This document shows positions 12,897 through 21,726 of a stretch of 22,272 nucleotides of DNA, piece after piece. A program made the translations under genes and the position numbers. Below the pieces are notes generated by a model. That model was not told the DNA's origin and did no database searches. It saw nothing but the letters and a program-made list of their open reading frames with translations. The stretch covers positions 1-22,272 of IMG/VR virus record IMGVR_UViG_3300025098_000317; one strand, 5' to 3'. How positions within the stretch are numbered: position 1 is the stretch's first letter; every line of letters begins with the position of its first letter. Source of the stretch: a virus.

Positions 12897-15485
12897 ATGC
12901 CCAAAATACCGTTATATGGAAAAGGCCTTGGTACTACAGTCCAGTTAGAAGCAGGCCAGCTATCTCGTAGACCCGATATGAACGCATTTACTGCGGCTGG
13001 TCGCGGCATGATGGGCCTTGCTGAAACTGCTGGGCAGATTGCTTTTCAGTTTGGGCAAGAGCAAAAAAAGAATACTACGGACCGACTCACCAGCGAAATG
13101 ACAGCACAAGCCTTTGAGGAAGCTGAAGCATATAACTTAGGGCTACAGGAAACGAATACTGAGGCAGCGGCAGCAGGTTTGCGCGACACAGTAGAGAAGC
13201 CTTTACTTAATAAAGTAGATGGCATGAATTTAACGAGCTCCCAGAAGGCGGCTATCAAACAGAACATATCCCGCACCATGCTGACCAAGGCAGTAGACGC
13301 TAAGAAGGTTGCGTTTAGGAATGACTTGACGCTAACAAGCCAAGCCCGAAACGCAGAGCTGGAGACGCTAAAGACTCAGTACAGCTCTACGGCTGACCCA
13401 GAAATGCAAGCCGTGTTACAGTCACGGGCAAACGACATAATCAATCAAATGCAACAGAGGGGTCTTAGCTCCAACTACAGCATAAATTCGTGGGCTAAAG
13501 CTGCTGGCCTAGAAAATGTTTCTGTGGCCCTTAGTGCTGCAACATCACTGTCAGACTTTGATGAAATATCTGAGCAAGTAAAAGGCATGGATTTAAATGC
13601 AAGCCAAAGGCTCGCATACCAAACTTCAATTACGCAACGTCGCAATATACTTATTAGTGAAGAGTCTGACCGTATTTCTGGCGAAGTGTTTATGGCAGAT
13701 TTAAGTGATGACGAGTTTAACGATGCTATAGAACAAACCCAAAAAGGGCAGAACATTACTATAGAACGTAACGGCGAGGTAATGACCATTTCCACTGCCA
13801 ATATTCCTGACAGCAAACTAAAGGCATTGGCTACGTCATTACGCACATCCAGAGATGTGCAGTCTGGTGAAAATGAACGAGTGATGACAGACAGCATTGC
13901 CAAGCAAATACCCGACATGACACTAAGCGATATACAAGAATTACGCGAAGCTACCGAGCGTGGCGAAGGTGAGCTTGGCTCGATGGGGCTCCCTGCAAGA
14001 AATGTTGTAGAGCGGATGCTTCAAGCAGAAATTTCTACTAGGGAACCAAAAATAAAAAATGAGATATCTACAAACTCAACAGCTATTTTGGACATACTAC
14101 AGCGCAGTAACGGTCAACCTGATGAGGCAACCCAAAAGTTAATAGCCGACACTTCTGAACTATACACAGAAATAGGTGATGAAGCAGGAGCACAAGCATT
14201 TCAAGATAGCTTAGTTTCCATTAAAGCGGCAGGCGCGGAGTATTCTGCTTTGAAATACGCACCCCCGGGCGCAATAGCCACAGCAAGAGCGGAGCTTGTA
14301 AATGCAAAGAACGACCCTAGTTTGTCACCTCGAGAACGAGTGAACGCTATAAATACTATAAAGAACTTTGATGCAATGATGGCTGCTCGCTCTGAAGCAA
14401 TAACTTCTGACCCAGCAGCTTTTATCACCAGTGAATACAGAAAAGAACAGAATGACGAAACGGCTACGTTAAGCACTAGGCAGCTTATTCAGAAGCAAGC
14501 CAACATGGGCATCGCGTCTATGGATATTCGTATTTTGTCTAATAAGCAGGTTCTTGACTTCAAGAATGAATATGCCGGAGCAAAGGATTACAACGAAAAG
14601 TCTGAGATTGCCAACAAGCTTTTTGCTCAGTTTACTGAAGACGAGAAGAAGGTTGTCATGCGTAACCTTGCAAAGCAAGATGTTCTTTCACTTGCTGACC
14701 AGCTTATTACAGGTTCTCCACAGAACGCTAAGAACTTTGCTCTTGATGCGGCGAACAATCCTGAAGTTGTAAAGTCTTACAATGAAGCCTTTACCGCGAA
14801 AGAGAGAAGAGAGTTTACGGCTGCGGTATCAGCTACTAATACAGAGTATGGTTCTAGTATCGTTGGTGGGCAAATCGGTGGGGTTATGTCCCGTGCCGCT
14901 ACGGACTCTCGCATGCTTCATGTTGCCTCTATGAACAAGATTGTTGCAAACACTGCCATGTACTACAAGATGGCGGATGACAGCCTTAGTGTTGATGACG
15001 CTGTAAAGATGGCGGTGGACAACGTAGTGGGTAGCCGGTTTTCATTTGGCGAGGTAAACGGTCAAACATTTAGAATGAAGAAGGGGTACGAGGGCAGAGC
15101 GAATGAGATGGCCTCAATCCTAGAAAAGTCTTTGAATAGAAATTCAGAAAAACTTGCTAGCATAATTGAGCCGCCAGAAGCAGGCAACCTTGTCTCAGCA
15201 CAAGTGTACGCAAACGAAATATCGCAGGAAGGTTACTGGGTAACAAACACAGACAATAGCGGTGTTTATCTCGTAGATAAAGAAGGTAATATGGTTCAAA
15301 GAAAGTCTGACCCTGAAGCTCCGTTTTCTTCTGCTAAAGATGCTTTTGTAATGGTTAAGTTTGAGGAAGTATTCTCGATGGCATCTGAGGCAGGCGAACT
15401 TAGGGACGAATCTTTCTGGTTCGGTACAGAGCGTAAGGAGCGCTTTGAAGCGGCGAAAGATATTGAGCGCAAGGAAATATTCTAG
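12897..15485 (+). CDS. Internal virion protein, T7 gp15-like (ejection protein)
   Basis: This 862-aa, mostly alpha-helical, polar protein follows the gp14-like gene by 3 bases. It starts IPLYGKGLGTTVQLEAGQLSRRP, which matches the N terminus of many podovirus gp15-like proteins. The rest is repeated helical material rich in Ala, Glu, Asn and Thr with no membrane span, as expected for a protein that lines the periplasmic part of the ejection tunnel. T7 gp15 is 747 aa. AGGA precedes the ATG. Its TAG overlaps the next gene's GTG (TAGTG). Individual domains cannot be drawn from sequence alone. Confidence 0.85.
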   Translation: MPKIPLYGKGLGTTVQLEAGQLSRRPDMNAFTAAGRGMMGLAETAGQIAFQFGQEQKKNTTDRLTSEMTAQAFEEAEAYNLGLQETNTEAAAAGLRDTVEKPLLNKVDGMNLTSSQKAAIKQNISRTMLTKAVDAKKVAFRNDLTLTSQARNAELETLKTQYSSTADPEMQAVLQSRANDIINQMQQRGLSSNYSINSWAKAAGLENVSVALSAATSLSDFDEISEQVKGMDLNASQRLAYQTSITQRRNILISEESDRISGEVFMADLSDDEFNDAIEQTQKGQNITIERNGEVMTISTANIPDSKLKALATSLRTSRDVQSGENERVMTDSIAKQIPDMTLSDIQELREATERGEGELGSMGLPARNVVERMLQAEISTREPKIKNEISTNSTAILDILQRSNGQPDEATQKLIADTSELYTEIGDEAGAQAFQDSLVSIKAAGAEYSALKYAPPGAIATARAELVNAKNDPSLSPRERVNAINTIKNFDAMMAARSEAITSDPAAFITSEYRKEQNDETATLSTRQLIQKQANMGIASMDIRILSNKQVLDFKNEYAGAKDYNEKSEIANKLFAQFTEDEKKVVMRNLAKQDVLSLADQLITGSPQNAKNFALDAANNPEVVKSYNEAFTAKERREFTAAVSATNTEYGSSIVGGQIGGVMSRAATDSRMLHVASMNKIVANTAMYYKMADDSLSVDDAVKMAVDNVVGSRFSFGEVNGQTFRMKKGYEGRANEMASILEKSLNRNSEKLASIIEPPEAGNLVSAQVYANEISQEGYWVTNTDNSGVYLVDKEGNMVQRKSDPEAPFSSAKDAFVMVKFEEVFSMASEAGELRDESFWFGTERKERFEAAKDIERKEIF

Positions 15486-17290
15486 TGGTTGATTACTATA
15501 TCCCAGAACAAAGTTTTGATGCGACTGCGAGGGACGAGTATTTTAAAAACTCCAAGGTTGGCACTATGGATGTTCTCGGAGCCACGCTAGAGGACACGCT
15601 TTACTATAATCCCTTGAGTGCAGCCGGGCGTTTCTTCGAGCAACAGACCGGCAAAGGTCGCCGGGGACAGTTACTTACCAAGCAGGAATACCAAGAGAGC
15701 GAGTTCTTCCGCGAAGGTATAGAGGTCAATGACGACGGTATTACTGAGGGACTTGCGGAGCTGTTAGCTGAAAGCAAGGACCGGCGAGAAGAGATAAACC
15801 TTACGTTAAGCCGCTCGAGAGGTGGCATGGGTTTGATGGCTGCACAGTTTGGTGTTGGGCTTGCTGGGAGTATGCTTGACCCGCTAAACGTGGCTGCCGG
15901 TGTTTTCTTTCCGAATGTAAGTATTGCTCGAGCAGCACTGATGATGCAGAAGTACGGCAAGAATGGAGGCAGGTTTGTCGCCGGGGCTATTGATGGAGCG
16001 GCACAGGCAACCCTTATAGAGCCACTTATTCTTGGGCAAGCAACCTTAGAGCAGGATACCGACTATAACTTGATGGACAGCTTTATGAACGTGACCTTTG
16101 GCACTGTTCTGGGTGGTGGGCTTCATGCTGGGTTTGGTAGAATATCCGACACTATAGAAAAATCAAAATCTAAAAGAGAGGCGTTAGCTGTCGCAACGGG
16201 ACAAGCTCTTAGTGGCCAGCCGATTAGGGCCGGTGAGTTACACGCTCAAGCCGAAAGGCAAGCAGACATTGAGATAATACAGAGGGCTAACGAAAGAATA
16301 GCGGCCCGTGAAAGCGAGCTTGCCTCTACCGTCGAAAGAACGGTTGACCCTGAAACTGGTCAGATACTAACACAGAAGATAGTTGACCAGCCGCGTCGCT
16401 TGTACGACCTTGAAACCGGTGTGCCTATAGATGCGAAGTATAAGCGCAAAGGCAACGCTATCCCGTCTGTACTCAAAGCAACTATGCCCAAAGGGTTGCT
16501 ATCATTTCTTCGGAAGTCTGGAAATAAAATAGACCCGAATAGCGCCGGGGCAGATGACCTTAAAAAGCGGGTGCCTTTCTTTGGAGGGAACATATACAAG
16601 AAAGGCGGCTTGACCGTTGAGCAAGCGCTTACATCAGCAAGGGAAGAGGGGTTTTTTCCAGAAGCGGTTCCAGATGCCCCGGACACTTTGGGTATTAACG
16701 ACCTTATAGATGCTGTTGCAGACGAGTACGAAGGTGGTTCGCCAAAGCTAAGAGCGGGTGACGAGGGCGCATTAGTCGCATTTGAAAAAGCCCAAGAGCT
16801 ACGCACTTTAGCAGAAAAATACGGCATCGACCCCAAAGGGATGACAAACGAGGACTTTGATGGTGCCCTCCGTGAAATAGAAGAAAACTTAATCAAGATT
16901 GATGCGAACACAATGGACCCGTATGGCGACATGGAAGAAGTGGACGCTTTGCCAGTAGACGATGGCGGGTCGATTACCTTGGAAGAGTCAGAAGCCTTGA
17001 TGCAGGAAGGTAGAACTAAAGACTATCTTCTTGGCGAAGATGCAGACATGAAGCCGAAGCTAGCTGAACAGGACGCGGCAGGCGGCGACATAGAAGAGCT
17101 AGAGCTTTCCCGGGTTGCAGAAGAGAACAGGTTGCTTGAGTTGGACATAGATACAATGCGTGGCACAATACGGCAGGACTTACTGGACGATATTGAATCT
17201 GCTGATGAGCTTATACAAAAAGCAGAGACAGGCTACGATGAAGTTGCCCGGGCCGGTGCCGTTTGTATGAACAGAAATTACAGAGGTTAG
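15485..17290 (+). CDS. Internal virion protein, probable N-terminal part of a gp16-like function (601 aa)
   Basis: The start is GTG at 15485, overlapping the upstream TAG, with AAGGAA 8 bases before it. After a charged N-terminal region, there is a hydrophobic, Gly/Ala-rich segment (GMGLMAAQFGVGLAGSM and DPLNVAAGVFFPNVS, about 115-145) and another at about 203-219 (VTFGTVLGGGLHAGFG). These are suited to membrane insertion during ejection. The second half is acidic and helical. The C-terminal ETGYDEVARAGAVCM pattern recurs in ejection proteins of related podoviruses as I recall them. No lytic transglycosylase motif, such as that at the N terminus of T7 gp16, is seen. The next gene follows after 1 base. 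Together the pair is about the size of T7 gp16. Confidence 0.8.
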   Translation: MVDYYIPEQSFDATARDEYFKNSKVGTMDVLGATLEDTLYYNPLSAAGRFFEQQTGKGRRGQLLTKQEYQESEFFREGIEVNDDGITEGLAELLAESKDRREEINLTLSRSRGGMGLMAAQFGVGLAGSMLDPLNVAAGVFFPNVSIARAALMMQKYGKNGGRFVAGAIDGAAQATLIEPLILGQATLEQDTDYNLMDSFMNVTFGTVLGGGLHAGFGRISDTIEKSKSKREALAVATGQALSGQPIRAGELHAQAERQADIEIIQRANERIAARESELASTVERTVDPETGQILTQKIVDQPRRLYDLETGVPIDAKYKRKGNAIPSVLKATMPKGLLSFLRKSGNKIDPNSAGADDLKKRVPFFGGNIYKKGGLTVEQALTSAREEGFFPEAVPDAPDTLGINDLIDAVADEYEGGSPKLRAGDEGALVAFEKAQELRTLAEKYGIDPKGMTNEDFDGALREIEENLIKIDANTMDPYGDMEEVDALPVDDGGSITLEESEALMQEGRTKDYLLGEDADMKPKLAEQDAAGGDIEELELSRVAEENRLLELDIDTMRGTIRQDLLDDIESADELIQKAETGYDEVARAGAVCMNRNYRG

Positions 17291-17291
17291 C

Positions 17292-19835
17292 ATGAGTATT
17301 AAGGTTTGCGCTCAAGAGCTGTTAGATGTTGCCAGTAAGTTTGGTACACAACTAGGTAAAGACGAAATCAACGACATCCTTGCTAGGGTGCAGGACAAGA
17401 TAGACAAAAGGTCTACTCCTGTTGTTGGTGAAGCTGCGCTAAACGAGCTTATAGAAGAAGCTCAGAATATATCCCAAGGCGCTAAGCTAAATGCAGCTCT
17501 TCAGAAAAGAAACGCGCTAATCAACGCCCGTGTTTACGGCACACTAAAGACAGCTCTGGACTCAGACCCAGACAACCCTAGTAAGGTTCTTTCCTCTATC
17601 ATGGTAGGTGATGCTCGCCGTGGTTTGTATAGTGTTGATGCAAAAGGTAAAGCAATCCTCGGAGATACAGCCGGTGTGTTTTTAGCTGACCTAAGGCGCT
17701 CCGACACTCTTGAGCTGTTTAAGTCTGGTGAGCTTGATGCACAAATATATAAAGAACTGTTTGATGGCCTCGGTACGAGCGGAGACGCAAATGCCCGGAA
17801 GATAGCAGAGGCTATCAGAAACATGCAAAAGACAGGCATAGACAGAAAGAACAGGGCAGGCGCAAACATCGGCACACTGGCAAACTATGTAGTTAGGCAG
17901 GCCCATGATGTATTGTTGATGCGCGGCAAGGGTACGCTAGAAGACAAGAATAAGTGGATTAACTTTATAAAGCCGCTCTTGGATTTAGAAAAGACCCTAG
18001 AAGACATGCCTGCGAGAGCCAGAGATGGTTCAGCTATGACCGAAGAAAAGTTCTTGGGTGATATATATGACAATCTTGTTAGCGGCGACCATCGCAAGAC
18101 AGATGCATTATATGGTGCAGACGGTGTTGAGTCCCGGCTATCTGCGTACAGAGGTGCAGGAAACCTTGCAAAGAAGATGAGCGCGGAAAGAGTGTTGCAC
18201 TTCAAGGACGGGGAATCTTCATTCGCATATGCAAACGAGTATAGCAGGCAGCCATTAAGGGACTCTGTGTTCTCAGCTTTGTCACACGATGCCCAGTCAA
18301 TAGCGCTATTAGAAACATTCGGAACTAACCCGAAGAATATGTTTGATATGCTTATTGACGATGCTACTCAACCATTGAAGGCCAAGCCTAAACTAAGAGA
18401 AAAGTTTAGTGAACGGGTACTAAGGAACCAGTTTGCCGAACTGGATGGAACGACCCGAGCTATCGGTGCCGGCACACCAATCTTGGGAACAAGTGTCACA
18501 GCAGCAGGGATTGCATCAGGGTTCAGGGCTGTTCAGGCAATGTCTAAGCTTGGATTTGCTACAATATCATCGTTTTCTGACATAGCAACTAAGGCCGCTT
18601 TCATAAACTCTAATACTGATAGAAATATATTTCAGTCATACGGTGTGGCGATGCGCGATACGTTTCGCATCTTCAACAGCAAGGAACAGAAAGAGCTGGC
18701 CCTGTTGCTTAACATTGGGTTTGAGAACGAGCTCGCAGAAATACACGCACGGTTCAGCGCAAACGATAGCGCACCGGGTGCAATATCTCGAGCTCAGCAA
18801 GTGTTCTTTAAATTAAACGGTATGCAATGGTGGAACAGCACACAAAAGGTTGGCGTGGCCCGTATGCTGGCGGCTGATTTGGCGAACTATGCGACCAAAG
18901 ACTTTTCTAACGTCCCAGCTTCAACACAAAGACTGCTAAAGCTTTACGGTATAACAGAGCTAGAATGGCCTTTGTTTAAAGACTTAGACATGACAATGGC
19001 AGACGGTAACAAGTATCTGACAACTGACATTATAGACACACTGACAGATGCCGCGATTGACCCGGTTATATCTAGGCAACTAGGAACAATTAACATAACA
19101 GACAATATGCGAGCCACGTTCAGAACGGAGCTACGCACTAAAATATCCTCGTACTATACTGACAGCGCAGACTCAGCAATTCCTACGCCGGGCGCAAGAG
19201 AACGGGCCATAATGAACCAAGGTTTACCACGCGGAACTGTTGCCGGTGAAGCTATTAGAATGATAATGCAGCTTAAAGGATTTCCAATTACCTATGTAAC
19301 AAAAGGTCTTGGTCGTCAGTACGTCTCAGGTGGCAAGGTTGGAATTGCTAAGATGATGGTGGGTACGACCATGATGGGGTATCTAGCAAACGCAACGAAG
19401 GACATACTTAAAGGCAAAGAGCCTATGGATGTGTTCGACGATGAGACATTTATTGATAAAAGCACTTTGCTCCGGGCATTTACACAAGGCGGGGGTTTAG
19501 GTATTTACGGTGATTTTATCTTTGGAGAGTTTAACCGATACGGTCAGTCCCCACTGGAAACATTTGCCGGTCCTTCACTTGGAACTGCCGGTGATATACT
19601 AAAGTTGTTTGCTAAGTGGCGTGATGGAGATGATGCAGCGGCAGAGTCTGTTCGCCTTATGTTACGGAATACGCCGTACATGAACCTGTTTTACAGCAAG
19701 CTCGCTCTGGACCACCTGTTCTTGTATGAGCTTCAGGAGTTTGCAAGCCCGGGTTATTTCAGGCGTATGGAAAAGCGCATGAGAGACGACACTAATCAGG
19801 AGTTTTACATCCCGCCGAGCGGTGTAGTGAGATGA
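17292..19835 (+). CDS. Large internal virion protein, probable second part of a gp16-like function (847 aa)
   Basis: This 847-aa helical protein begins 1 base after the 601-aa gene, with AGAGG as ribosome site. Hydrophobic, Gly/Ala-rich stretches lie at about residues 393-437 (LGTSVTAAGIASGF, MSKLGFATISSFSD) and 683-706 (VGIAKMMVGTTMMGYLANATK), again consistent with membrane-interacting ejection proteins. The C-terminal third contains QGLPRGTVAGEAIRMIMQLKGFP and YGQSPLETFAGPSLGTAGDI, motifs I have seen in C-terminal regions of T7 gp16-type proteins. That supports a split-gp16 reading. The last protein of the ejection core, it ends 48 bases before the fibre gene. Confidence 0.82.
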   Translation: MSIKVCAQELLDVASKFGTQLGKDEINDILARVQDKIDKRSTPVVGEAALNELIEEAQNISQGAKLNAALQKRNALINARVYGTLKTALDSDPDNPSKVLSSIMVGDARRGLYSVDAKGKAILGDTAGVFLADLRRSDTLELFKSGELDAQIYKELFDGLGTSGDANARKIAEAIRNMQKTGIDRKNRAGANIGTLANYVVRQAHDVLLMRGKGTLEDKNKWINFIKPLLDLEKTLEDMPARARDGSAMTEEKFLGDIYDNLVSGDHRKTDALYGADGVESRLSAYRGAGNLAKKMSAERVLHFKDGESSFAYANEYSRQPLRDSVFSALSHDAQSIALLETFGTNPKNMFDMLIDDATQPLKAKPKLREKFSERVLRNQFAELDGTTRAIGAGTPILGTSVTAAGIASGFRAVQAMSKLGFATISSFSDIATKAAFINSNTDRNIFQSYGVAMRDTFRIFNSKEQKELALLLNIGFENELAEIHARFSANDSAPGAISRAQQVFFKLNGMQWWNSTQKVGVARMLAADLANYATKDFSNVPASTQRLLKLYGITELEWPLFKDLDMTMADGNKYLTTDIIDTLTDAAIDPVISRQLGTINITDNMRATFRTELRTKISSYYTDSADSAIPTPGARERAIMNQGLPRGTVAGEAIRMIMQLKGFPITYVTKGLGRQYVSGGKVGIAKMMVGTTMMGYLANATKDILKGKEPMDVFDDETFIDKSTLLRAFTQGGGLGIYGDFIFGEFNRYGQSPLETFAGPSLGTAGDILKLFAKWRDGDDAAAESVRLMLRNTPYMNLFYSKLALDHLFLYELQEFASPGYFRRMEKRMRDDTNQEFYIPPSGVVR

Positions 19836-19836
19836 C

Positions 19837-19865
19837 TTTAATGTTCAGCCTAAATGCAGTATAAT
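19837..19865 (+). promoter_or_regulatory. Possible sigma70 promoter of the tail fibre gene
   Basis: A perfect -10 box TATAAT (19860-19865) sits 17 bases after TTTAAT (19837-19842), a half match to the -35 consensus, in the only gap of the tail region (19836-19882). The start point would fall next to the AGGAG ribosome site, so the leader would be only about 10 bases. That makes the promoter possible but not certain. T7 also has a promoter before its fibre gene. Confidence 0.42.
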
Positions 19866-19882
19866 CTCCGTAGGAGCAAAAA

Positions 19883-21319
19883 ATGACAGTTAGCAGTACA
19901 CTTACAAAGAATAGCTATGACGGTGACGGGGTAACGCCCGACTTTACCTATGGCTTCAAGATATTCGATGATGATGACATTACGGTTATCATCCGAACTA
20001 TTGCTACAGGCACTGAAACTGTTAAGACCAAGGGAACGCATTACACTGTTTCAGGCGTAGGCAACGCAGGCGGTGGAACGGTTACGTTTACTGTTGGAAA
20101 CATCCCCGCTGCTACGGAAAAGGTTTTCCTTGTAAGAAGCACTGCTCTGACACAGGCTACTGACTACACACCGAATGACCCCTTTCCGGCAGAAAGCCAT
20201 GAAAACGCGCTTGATAAGCTTACCTTTATGGCGCAGGAAATCCAGGAGGAGCTAGACCGCTCGATTAAGGTTTCCAAAACAAACACCATAACGACAACAG
20301 AGTTCACAACGGACGCAGCAACTAGAGCAAATAAAGTGTTCGCGTTTGATAGCTCTGGTGATTTAGCTGTAACGCAAGAGCTTGGCGTTAATCGAGGGAG
20401 CTGGGCTGCCGGGGTAAGCTATCAGCAACGTGACCTTGTTAAAGACACAACCACCAGCAACATCTTTATGGCAAACACAGCCCACACATCTTCAGGGTCT
20501 GAGCCACTTACGACAAACGCTGATAGCGCAAAATGGGACTTAATAGTAGATGCTGCGGCAGCGGGGACTTCAGCAAACACTGCAAGCGACCACCGAGAAG
20601 ACGCGGGTAAGTACGCTGTAACAGCACACAACACACCCTTTACCTTAACAGCTACTAATGGTGGCACAAGCGGCCTGTATTCTGCACTCCACTACGCAAC
20701 AGAAAGCGCAGCTAGTGCATCGGCGGCGGCTACATCAGAAACAAATGCCAGCACATTCGAGGATACCGCAGAGCTATGGTCTATCAAAGTTGACGGGGCT
20801 GTAGCTGGTGGTAACTATTCTTCTAAAGCTTGGGCAATAGGCGGTGTTGGCGTAACAGACGCGGCTGGTTCTGGTGCCGCAAAAGAATGGGCAACAGAAA
20901 CTTTGTCTAGCGTAGATGGAAGTGAATATTCTAGTAAAGAATATGCTATCGGCTCACAAGCTGGGAACACTAGCGGCTCCGCTAAACAATGGGCGTTGGG
21001 TGGCGGCGGTTCTTATTCGTCTACCACTACGGTTGATGGCTCTAACTTCTCAGCAAGGTATTGGGCAGAAAAAGCAGAGTCATATGTTCAGCAAGAATTT
21101 GAAAATAAATATCTTGGAGCACATTCTTCTGACCCAACACAAGACCCATACGATGAAGACCCTTCAGATAGTCAGGCGTTAGATGCGGGTGATTTATACT
21201 TTAATACAACCAATAACATACTTCGTGTTTATGACGGTGCTAATTGGAATGATGCTGTCCAAGACACAACAAACTTTGCCACTAATGGCTTTTCAATAGC
21301 AATGGCTATCGCTTTATAG
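19883..21319 (+). CDS. Tail fibre protein with T7 gp17-like N-terminal domain
   Basis: This 478-aa protein binds the tail through its N terminus and the host surface through its distal part. Residues about 1-130 are the T7 tail-fibre N-terminal domain: YDGDGVTPDF, GTHYTVSGVGNAGGGTVTF, and the strong signature TDYTPNDPFPAESHENALDKL. Residues about 172-226 (SWAAGVSYQQRDLV ... AKWDLIV) look like a small carbohydrate-binding module. An imperfect 40-residue repeat follows (303-398), then LGAHSSDPTQ ... AGDLYFNTTNNILRVYDGANW (411-455), a common fibre module. There is no T7-like distal receptor tip. Further fibre proteins follow, so this is probably an adaptor for them. AGGAG precedes the ATG. Confidence 0.9.
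   Translation: MTVSSTLTKNSYDGDGVTPDFTYGFKIFDDDDITVIIRTIATGTETVKTKGTHYTVSGVGNAGGGTVTFTVGNIPAATEKVFLVRSTALTQATDYTPNDPFPAESHENALDKLTFMAQEIQEELDRSIKVSKTNTITTTEFTTDAATRANKVFAFDSSGDLAVTQELGVNRGSWAAGVSYQQRDLVKDTTTSNIFMANTAHTSSGSEPLTTNADSAKWDLIVDAAAAGTSANTASDHREDAGKYAVTAHNTPFTLTATNGGTSGLYSALHYATESAASASAAATSETNASTFEDTAELWSIKVDGAVAGGNYSSKAWAIGGVGVTDAAGSGAAKEWATETLSSVDGSEYSSKEYAIGSQAGNTSGSAKQWALGGGGSYSSTTTVDGSNFSARYWAEKAESYVQQEFENKYLGAHSSDPTQDPYDEDPSDSQALDAGDLYFNTTNNILRVYDGANWNDAVQDTTNFATNGFSIAMAIAL
20789..21076 (+). repeat. Imperfect 40-residue repeats inside the tail fibre
   Basis: The triplet VDG recurs at residues 303, 344 and 384, spaced 41 and 40 apart. After each comes a (Y/F)-S-(S/A)-(K/R)-x-(W/Y)-A block, and the first two units also carry an AK-x-WA block (333-337, 367-371). 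This gives two full units and part of a third. Such repeats usually build the shaft of a trimeric fibre. Confidence 0.7.
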
Positions 21320-21329
21320 GAGTTATAAG

Positions 21330-21719
21330 ATGGCACAGAATTTTCACAGATACGCAGTAAGAAATGTTGGCACAGCAGCAACAGATATTCCTGATGGTGC
21401 AAACTTCGACAGCGTGGATACTATTGTAGGTATTCATTGCGCTAACAGAGCGACAAACGCAATTACTGTAGATATCTTTATAACAGACAACACTACTTCT
21501 GAAGGTGGCGCTGGTTCTACCGACTCTGCTGGAAGCCAAGAATATTATTTAGTAAAGGGTGCCCCTATACCTGCTGGCGGTGCTTTGCAGATTATGGATG
21601 GCGGAGCAAAGATTGTAGTAAAATCTGGGGACAGATTATTTGTTAAATCTGATACAGCAAACTCATTAGATGTTTGGGTTTCTGTAGTTGATTCAATCAG
21701 TACGCCAGTAATAACATAG
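21330..21719 (+). CDS. Hypothetical small beta-rich tail-associated protein (129 aa)
   Basis: ATG at 21330 has AGGAG 7 bases before it. The protein alternates hydrophobic and polar residues throughout, as in a beta-sandwich: DSVDTIVGIHCANRATNAITVDIFIT near the middle, and then PIPAGGALQIMDGGAKIVVKSGDRLFVKSD. A Gly/Ser/Thr loop (about 54-67) separates strands. Proteins of this pattern are common beside fibre genes in marine phages and are usually annotated as hypothetical or structural. It lies between the two fibre genes and is 7 bases from the next start. A fibre-tip or capsid-decoration role is possible; no specific function is shown. Confidence 0.8.
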   Translation: MAQNFHRYAVRNVGTAATDIPDGANFDSVDTIVGIHCANRATNAITVDIFITDNTTSEGGAGSTDSAGSQEYYLVKGAPIPAGGALQIMDGGAKIVVKSGDRLFVKSDTANSLDVWVSVVDSISTPVIT

Positions 21720-21726
21720 GTGACAC

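Noticed and set aside
16360-16932. Minus-strand open frame of 190 codons inside the 601-aa gene
   Set aside because: It is a Ser/Pro/Phe-rich antisense frame of the kind produced opposite acidic coding sequence, without a ribosome site.
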